A DNA stretch of 5,848 nucleotides from CAZUMW01 sp964621615 (GTDB taxonomy: Bacteria; Desulfobacterota; WTBG01; CAIYCZ01; CAIRTM01), in contig CAZUMW010000088.1 of NCBI GenBank assembly GCA_964621615.1, positions 1 to 5,848 of the forward strand, written 5' to 3'. Position 1 is the first letter of the stretch, and each line of letters starts with the position of its first letter. Shown in pieces: positions 1-3,089 of the stretch. The notes beneath the pieces are model-generated. The model searched no databases. It was not told the origin of the DNA and saw only the letters and a list, made by a program, of their open reading frames with translations. Made by a program: the position numbers and the translations under genes.

Positions 1-314
1 AATTTTCACGTGCGGCTCTTTGTCAGGCAGCCCCTGACGGTATCATTATCAGTGACGGCACTGCGTATTATCCTCTTATTGTTACGCAACAGCTGATGCA
101 GAAATATGATTCTGTGACTGTGAGCAGGTCCTGGGCATCGGTGACTTCTTGTGCAAATGAACGCCTGAACAGTATTGTCAGTTTAATTGACAAACAGTCT
201 GTGTATGTTGTTTTACCGTATCTTCTTGACAGAATACATGGCCTGTCAAAACAGGTGCACATAAGCAGGAGCAAGAATCAGGTTCTGTATTGTGTAACGC
301 CGCTCATGCCATAA
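1..314 (+). CDS. C-terminal fragment of an unidentified protein (5' end outside the window)
   Basis: The frame is open from base 3, at the very edge of the window, to the TAA at 312-314. It gives at least 104 residues with no start needed inside the window. The first visible residues read FSRAALCQAAPDGIIISDGT, and the C-terminus ends CVTPLMP. The segment looks like a compact alpha/beta region (hydrophobic GIIIS, a polar stretch, then VYVVLPYLLDRI) with no transmembrane helix. The pattern 'APDGIIISDGTAYYPLIVTQQ' loosely recalls the soluble C-terminal part of some large membrane glycosyltransferases, in which a Pro-x-x-Ile-hydrophobic strand is followed by an aromatic-Pro-Leu helix. That is a weak impression, not an identification. 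The stop lies 37 bases before the start of the diguanylate cyclase on the same strand, so the two may be co-transcribed. The reverse-strand frame over the same bases has no recognisable content. Confidence 0.5.
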   Translation, partial: FSRAALCQAAPDGIIISDGTAYYPLIVTQQLMQKYDSVTVSRSWASVTSCANERLNSIVSLIDKQSVYVVLPYLLDRIHGLSKQVHISRSKNQVLYCVTPLMP

Positions 315-342
315 CGCGAGAATCAGCTGTTCACACGTATCC

Positions 343-346
343 GGAG
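343..346 (+). promoter_or_regulatory. Ribosome binding site of the diguanylate cyclase gene
   Basis: GGAG lies five bases before the ATG at 352-354, a normal Shine-Dalgarno spacing. This supports 352 as the start rather than the in-frame ATG nine codons further on (MSAGKS), which has no comparable purine-rich motif before it. Confidence 0.6.
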
Positions 347-351
347 CATTC

Positions 352-1182
352 ATGCCGACCAATTCATCTGACGATATGTCTGCCGGGAAGTCAAAACAGG
401 CGCTGCGTGATATTTTGCGGCAGGATAATGTTATAGCCAGGTCTATTCCGGCAGAGAATGCAGACGAAGCTGAATTGTTTGTTATTATTGCGAGGAAACT
501 CGATCCCGAGGACCGTACGCAGTTGCTGAAGCATGCTGACTGTGAGCTAACGGCTGGCGCTGACATTGTTCAAAAAATGACCGGCCTCCAGCAGGAGATC
601 GAGCGGCTGCGCAGGCTGAGCCTTACCGATGAGCTGACCGGCCTGTACAATTACCGCTATTTTTCTCTGCAGCTGTCCACCGAAATGTCGCGGACGCGTC
701 GTACCGGGTCCCCAGTTTCGCTTATGATCATTGATGTTGATAATTTTAAACTGGTCAATGATCGCCACGGGCATGCCGCGGGCAATGACTGCCTTGCTGC
801 GATTGCGGACATGATCCGCGAGAATCTGAGAACCACCGATATCGCCTGCAGGTATGGGGGGGATGAGTTCGCGATAATTATGCCGGCAACGCACCACATA
901 GACGCTTTATTGATTGCGCGTCGGCTGAAAGAATCAATGGAGACCATTCGTGAGAGATTTGAGCGCGCGGTATCTCTGAGTATCGGTATCGCTGAATATA
1001 CGCACTATATGCCGGAAGACAGCAGCGCCGTCCTTGAAAGCGCCGATGCGTCACTGTATGAAGCCAAACAAAACGGGAAAAACCAGATTTTTGTTTCCGG
1101 CCGCCCCGAAGCCGCCCCCCATACCGCTGCGGTCAGCCGCCAGGAAAAAGAAGCGCTGTTCAAAAAGGTTCCCGAAAAATAG
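352..1182 (+). CDS. Diguanylate cyclase (GGDEF domain protein)
   Basis: This 276-residue protein is predicted to condense two GTP into cyclic di-GMP, a second messenger that usually controls motility, adhesion and exopolysaccharide. Residues 1-75 form a soluble, charged N-terminal region that I cannot assign to a known sensor domain. A helical linker at about 73-90 (QKMTGLQQEIERLRR) probably forms a dimerising coiled coil. The GGDEF domain spans about 91-248. It opens with DELTGLYN (93-100), the usual domain signature. Asp128 in IIDVDNFK is the expected metal ligand, and N136/D137 follow in the nucleotide-binding segment. The active-site loop GGDEF is intact at 169-173, and the inhibitory site RxxD is present as R160-T-T-D163, exactly five residues before GGDEF, so product inhibition is expected. 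The closing motif ADASLYEAKQNGKN (231-244) is typical. A polar tail of about 28 residues follows. There is no signal peptide or membrane helix, so the enzyme is probably cytosolic. The catalytic call is firm; the input signal is unknown. Confidence 0.95.
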   Translation: MPTNSSDDMSAGKSKQALRDILRQDNVIARSIPAENADEAELFVIIARKLDPEDRTQLLKHADCELTAGADIVQKMTGLQQEIERLRRLSLTDELTGLYNYRYFSLQLSTEMSRTRRTGSPVSLMIIDVDNFKLVNDRHGHAAGNDCLAAIADMIRENLRTTDIACRYGGDEFAIIMPATHHIDALLIARRLKESMETIRERFERAVSLSIGIAEYTHYMPEDSSAVLESADASLYEAKQNGKNQIFVSGRPEAAPHTAAVSRQEKEALFKKVPEK

Positions 1183-1192
1183 CTTCAACGGG

Positions 1193-2536
1193 TTAGTTCA
1201 GAGAAATGTTGCCGATAAGCTGCTGTATCTCGAGAAGCGAAATTCTGGCATCATAGCGTGACACGATCAGCCGCACCCGTGCCTGGGCATAGTTCACCTG
1301 AGCGTCCCGAAAATCAAGCGAGTCCGATGCGCCGGTTTCATATCGCTGTTTTTGCAGCTGGAGGTTCTGGTACGCTGTGTCGAGGTTTTGTTTTTCGAGG
1401 GAAACTTTTTCCATTTGTTTCAAAAACGAGGTGCGGGTTTCCTGTACGAAGCCGGCGATGCGGTTTTTTAAATCCTTTACCCGCAGCGCCTCGTTCAGCT
1501 CTTTGAGGCGGGCGTTTTGGAGGTTGATGGTGTCGACATTGCCGTTGAACAGGTTAAATGACATCACCAGCCCTACGCCTGCATCAATGGCATGGCTGTT
1601 TCGGTCTGCCCCCCGCATAATATCATCGCCGAACAGGGCGCTGTCTGTGTAACCGTAGCTCCCGGTAAGATCAATGCGGGGCCAGAAAGCGGATTGTGCA
1701 ACTTTGGTCTCTTCTGCAGCAGCTGCCCTGCTGTACCGGGCGGCAAGCAATGCGCTGTTCTGATTGTGCGCCTGCCGGATAAGCTCAGGCAATGACAGCT
1801 CGACGTGCGGAATAGTGATTTCCTTTTTAACCATAAGCGGCGTTCGTGGATCTCTGGCAAGCAGAACGCTGAGATTTTTACGGGCAATTGTTACCACAAT
1901 CTGCTGGTCAAGCAGTGCGGACTGATCCTTGTTGAAATTTACCCGCGCATTGAGAAGGTCAGTGGATGAAGCCCCGCCGATTGTATGGCGCACCTCTTCA
2001 CGGTCAAGGCGGTCACGGGAAATATTCCGGGTTTCCCGTGCAACGTCTAGCAGCTGCTCCTGCTGAACAAGATAAAAAAATGAGCGCATAATCTCGACAA
2101 CGGTATTTTCTATGGTGTCCCGCGCATCAAGTGTTCCGTAGCGCGCCAGCTTCTCGTAGCGGCGATTGTCTGCAAACATTCTGAACCCGTCAAACAGCGT
2201 CCAGCTCAGGCGAATGTCAGATGACCATGATCGTGAATCCGTGTTGCCGAAGCTCAGCGGAGAGCCGGTACTCTCGTTGTGAGCGTCATAGCGGTAGGTG
2301 CTGCCGGCATCAAGCACGGGCAGAAAATTTGCTGTTCCCTTTCCGCGATTGTTTTTGGCGATTTCGGCATTGTTTTCTGCTATGAGAATTTCATAATTGT
2401 TTTCGAGGCCGATACGGATAGCGTCTTCGACCGTCATGTTGTCCTGAGCACCGGCGGTGGGCAGGACAACAGTAATAAAGATGAAAATACATACGAATGC
2501 AATAACAGGCCGACAGAAATGCTGAGCGCTGTACAT
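1193..2536 (-). CDS. TolC-family outer-membrane efflux channel
   Basis: This 447-residue protein is predicted to form the trimeric outer-membrane barrel and periplasmic tunnel through which an RND or similar pump expels substrates. I start it at the ATG at 2534-2536 because the next residues form a clean signal peptide: MYSAQHFCRP, a hydrophobic core (about 11-26), then TAGA before Gln31, a signal peptidase I site. There is no lipobox cysteine, so it is not a lipoprotein of the OprM kind. Two outer-membrane efflux repeats are visible. The first has an NNYEILIAENNAEIAKNN helix (46-63), a strand ending in TLFDGF (113-118) and a GASSTDLLNARVNF helix (188-201). The second has a strand ending in NLFNGN (328-333) and YETGASDSLDFRDAQVNYAQ (399-418) leading into the last helix. 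Length is normal for the family. The frame stays open 76 codons upstream to 2764, but that stretch is repeat DNA and would bury the signal peptide. No strong ribosome binding site is seen. The gene lies downstream of the pump gene on the same strand, separated by about 550 bases. Confidence 0.93.
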   Translation of the reverse strand: MYSAQHFCRPVIAFVCIFIFITVVLPTAGAQDNMTVEDAIRIGLENNYEILIAENNAEIAKNNRGKGTANFLPVLDAGSTYRYDAHNESTGSPLSFGNTDSRSWSSDIRLSWTLFDGFRMFADNRRYEKLARYGTLDARDTIENTVVEIMRSFFYLVQQEQLLDVARETRNISRDRLDREEVRHTIGGASSTDLLNARVNFNKDQSALLDQQIVVTIARKNLSVLLARDPRTPLMVKKEITIPHVELSLPELIRQAHNQNSALLAARYSRAAAAEETKVAQSAFWPRIDLTGSYGYTDSALFGDDIMRGADRNSHAIDAGVGLVMSFNLFNGNVDTINLQNARLKELNEALRVKDLKNRIAGFVQETRTSFLKQMEKVSLEKQNLDTAYQNLQLQKQRYETGASDSLDFRDAQVNYAQARVRLIVSRYDARISLLEIQQLIGNISLN

Positions 2537-2540
2537 GTTT

Positions 2541-2553
2541 ACACCCACGGTGT
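2541..2553 (-). repeat. Short palindrome just before the channel start codon
   Basis: On the - strand the sequence is ACACC-GTG-GGTGT, a perfect 5-bp inverted repeat with a 3-base centre, ending four bases before the ATG of the TolC-family gene. It covers the position where a Shine-Dalgarno sequence would sit. It could be a small operator or a translation-limiting hairpin, or chance; 5 bp is short. Confidence 0.3.
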
Positions 2554-2554
2554 T

Positions 2555-2582
2555 TATATAGAAGTTATTCAAACGTATCCAA
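2555..2582 (-). promoter_or_regulatory. Weak candidate promoter for the TolC-family gene
   Basis: On the - strand, TTGGAT (2577-2582) and TATATA (2555-2560) are separated by 16 bases in an AT-rich stretch of about 65 bases between the inverted repeat and the gene. The -10 box is good, but the -35 box matches the consensus only in TTG. The resulting leader would be very short, about a dozen bases. It would give the channel gene its own transcription despite the repeat-filled gap behind the pump gene. Confidence 0.25.
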
Positions 2583-2603
2583 AATAAATTAAAGCAATAA
2601 ACA

Positions 2604-2634
2604 AAAGCCGGTTCGGGCGGGGCTCTGCACAGCC
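2604..2634 (+). repeat. Left arm of the 31-bp inverted repeat
   Basis: It begins AAAGCCGGTTCGGG and ends CTCTGCACAGCC. The single mismatch to the right arm is C at 2630. Its own inner hairpin is weak (GGCT against AGCC), so this copy has lost the local palindrome that the right arm keeps. Confidence 0.9.
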
Positions 2635-2642
2635 GACGACAT

Positions 2643-2774
2643 ATGAAACCCCACTTCATGGACGGCCAGAGACGGCTCAATGTACTCAGTAACAGGCATT
2701 TTGCAGAGATTATTCCAAACAGCAACTTCCTCCGGGCCGTGTGTCTGCTGAAATATAACGGCACATGCCGCTGA
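2643..2774 (+). CDS. Possible 43-residue ORF inside the inverted-repeat element (doubtful)
   Basis: The frame starts at ATG 2643 and stops at TGA 2772-2774, entirely between the two repeat arms. The product begins MKPHFMDGQRRLNVLSN and ends KYNGTCR. It is basic, has no membrane segment and matches no family that I recognise. The frame is also open upstream to 2601, through the left arm. There is no clear ribosome binding site before the ATG. It could be a remnant of the gene carried by a parent element, or chance. I include it because it is the longest + strand frame starting inside the element. Confidence 0.15.
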   Translation: MKPHFMDGQRRLNVLSNRHFAEIIPNSNFLRAVCLLKYNGTCR

Positions 2775-2797
2775 ATAAACTCTTCACGTGTTGCGGG

Positions 2798-2828
2798 GGC
2801 TTTGCAGAGCCCCGCCCGAACCGGCTTT
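2798..2828 (-). repeat. Right arm of the 31-bp inverted repeat
   Basis: Read on the - strand it matches the left arm except for A in place of C at one position. Together with 2793-2797 it forms a GC-rich stem of eight pairs with one bulged base. No T-run follows on either strand, so it is not a convincing intrinsic terminator. Confidence 0.9.
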
Positions 2829-2849
2829 GTTACATTATTGTCTCCTTCG

Positions 2850-2862
2850 GGGTTTAAAACCC
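2850..2862. repeat. Small hairpin GGGTTT-A-AAACCC
   Basis: This is a perfect 6-bp inverted repeat around a single base. It is the first of a run of closely spaced palindromes to the right of the inverted-repeat element. Confidence 0.5.
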
Positions 2863-2900
2863 TCGCCTTCCCCGCAGAGCGGGATCTTCGATAGGCGAAG
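2863..2900. repeat. Nested hairpin cluster
   Basis: CCCGC-AGA-GCGGG (2871-2883) is a perfect 5-bp stem with a 3-base loop. It is enclosed by TCGCCT (2863-2868) and AGGCGA (2893-2898), which can pair as an outer stem. The outer right arm overlaps a competing hairpin, CTTCG (2886-2890) with CGAAG (2896-2900). The layout resembles a structured repeat or RNA element with two alternative folds. I recognise no known RNA family. Confidence 0.45.
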
Positions 2901-2933
2901 AATGATTATTGGCTCAGAACGTGCTGTTCGTAT

Positions 2934-2947
2934 AGGGTGCTTACCCT
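2934..2947. repeat. Small hairpin AGGGT-GCTT-ACCCT
   Basis: This is a perfect 5-bp stem with a 4-base loop. A T5 run lies eight bases further on at 2956-2960, too far from the stem for a standard + strand terminator. Confidence 0.4.
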
Positions 2948-2980
2948 CAGGAGAATTTTTGTAGTTATGTGTTTTTCCTT

Positions 2981-3005
2981 TAGTCCCGACACGTCGGGGG
3001 TACTA
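2981..3005. repeat. Hairpin with CCCGAC stem and TAGT/ACTA outer arms
   Basis: CCCGAC (2985-2990) pairs with GTCGGG (2993-2998). Outside these, TAGT (2981-2984) can pair with ACTA (3002-3005) across a 3-base bulge. It abuts the next hairpin and shares the ACTA segment with it. I have no function to offer beyond its likely role as part of a mobile-element end. Confidence 0.6.
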
Positions 3006-3033
3006 AATCCACCGGCTTGTAGCCGGTGGTAGT
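3002..3033. repeat. Strong 9-bp hairpin with ACTA/TAGT outer arms, IS200/IS605-end-like
   Basis: CCACCGGCT (3009-3017) pairs perfectly with AGCCGGTGG (3021-3029) around TGT. ACTA (3002-3005) can extend the stem with TAGT (3030-3033) across a 3-base bulge on the left side. TCAA follows immediately at 3034-3037. A subterminal imperfect palindrome followed within a few bases by TCAA is the arrangement known at the right end of IS608. The hairpin is seen directly; its relation to IS200/IS605-type elements is inferred. Confidence 0.6.
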
Positions 3034-3062
3034 TCAATTTGGACGCCAGTGAGAATTATTAT

Positions 3063-3089
3063 TAGAAATCATAGCCTCCATGATTTCTA
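3063..3089 (-). repeat. 10-bp hairpin straddling the pump stop codon; weak terminator candidate
   Basis: TAGAAATCAT (3063-3072) and ATGATTTCTA (3080-3089) form a perfect 10-bp stem with a 7-base loop. The pump stop codon (TAG on the - strand, 3087-3089) is the outermost part of the stem. The stem is AT-rich, and on the - strand it is followed by ATAATAATTC rather than a T-run. It is therefore a poor intrinsic terminator and is better described as a possible 3'-end stabilising or repeat-derived hairpin. Confidence 0.5.

Larger units (their letters stand above)
2604..2828. mobile_element. Candidate MITE or inverted REP pair with 31-bp terminal inverted repeats
   Basis: The left arm (2604-2634) and right arm (2798-2828) are reverse complements at 30 of 31 positions, including 26 consecutive matches starting at the outer ends (2604-2629 against 2803-2828). 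The arms enclose about 163 bases. Size, long arms and lack of a transposase fit a non-autonomous miniature inverted-repeat element. Similarity continues outward imperfectly: AACAAAAGCC on the left and, reverse-complemented, AACAAAGCC on the right. I find no convincing target-site duplication. The right arm with its inner flank also folds by itself: GCGGGG-CT (2793-2801, one bulged G) pairs with AGCCCCGC (2808-2815) around a 6-base loop. That suits the alternative reading of two REP-like palindromic units in opposite orientation. The inverted repeat is certain; its mobile nature is inferred. Confidence 0.55.
2537..3086. other. Repeat-rich intergenic region between pump and channel genes
   Basis: These 550 bases hold no recognisable protein gene. 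From left to right they contain an AT-rich channel-proximal stretch (2537-2603), an element bracketed by a 31-bp inverted repeat (2604-2828), several short hairpins (2850-2947), two strong adjacent hairpins (2981-3033) and a final hairpin overlapping the pump stop codon (3063-3089). RND and TolC-type genes of one operon are usually separated by a few tens of bases, so the region looks like an accumulation of inserted small repeats. This is inferred from the palindromes; I cannot show other copies from this window. Confidence 0.75.

Noticed and set aside
187..231. Two perfect TTGACA hexamers (187-192 and 226-231) as -35 boxes for the cyclase
   Set aside because: Neither has a plausible -10 box at 16-18 bases, and both lie within the open frame of the upstream gene.
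68..274. Reverse-strand frame opposite the upstream partial gene
   Set aside because: Its product is cysteine- and arginine-rich with no family features, while the + strand frame is open from the window edge and ends just before a gene with a good ribosome binding site.
2537..2764. N-terminal extension of the channel gene up to the ATG at 2764
   Set aside because: The extra 76 codons run through the inverted-repeat element and would place the obvious signal peptide in the middle of the protein. The start at 2536 explains the sequence better.
2934..2960. Intrinsic terminator (hairpin followed by T5) on the + strand
   Set aside because: The stem is only 5 bp, the T-run starts eight bases after it, and no + strand gene lies upstream to be terminated.
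2850..3033. CRISPR array
   Set aside because: The palindromes differ from one another in sequence and spacing. There is no direct repeat of constant length with unique spacers.
3033..3082. Tiny - strand ORF beginning in the hairpin after the pump gene (MEAMISNNNSHWRPN)
   Set aside because: It has only about 15 codons, the GGAGG is just two bases from the second ATG, and the sequence is dominated by the hairpin. It is not supportable as a gene.
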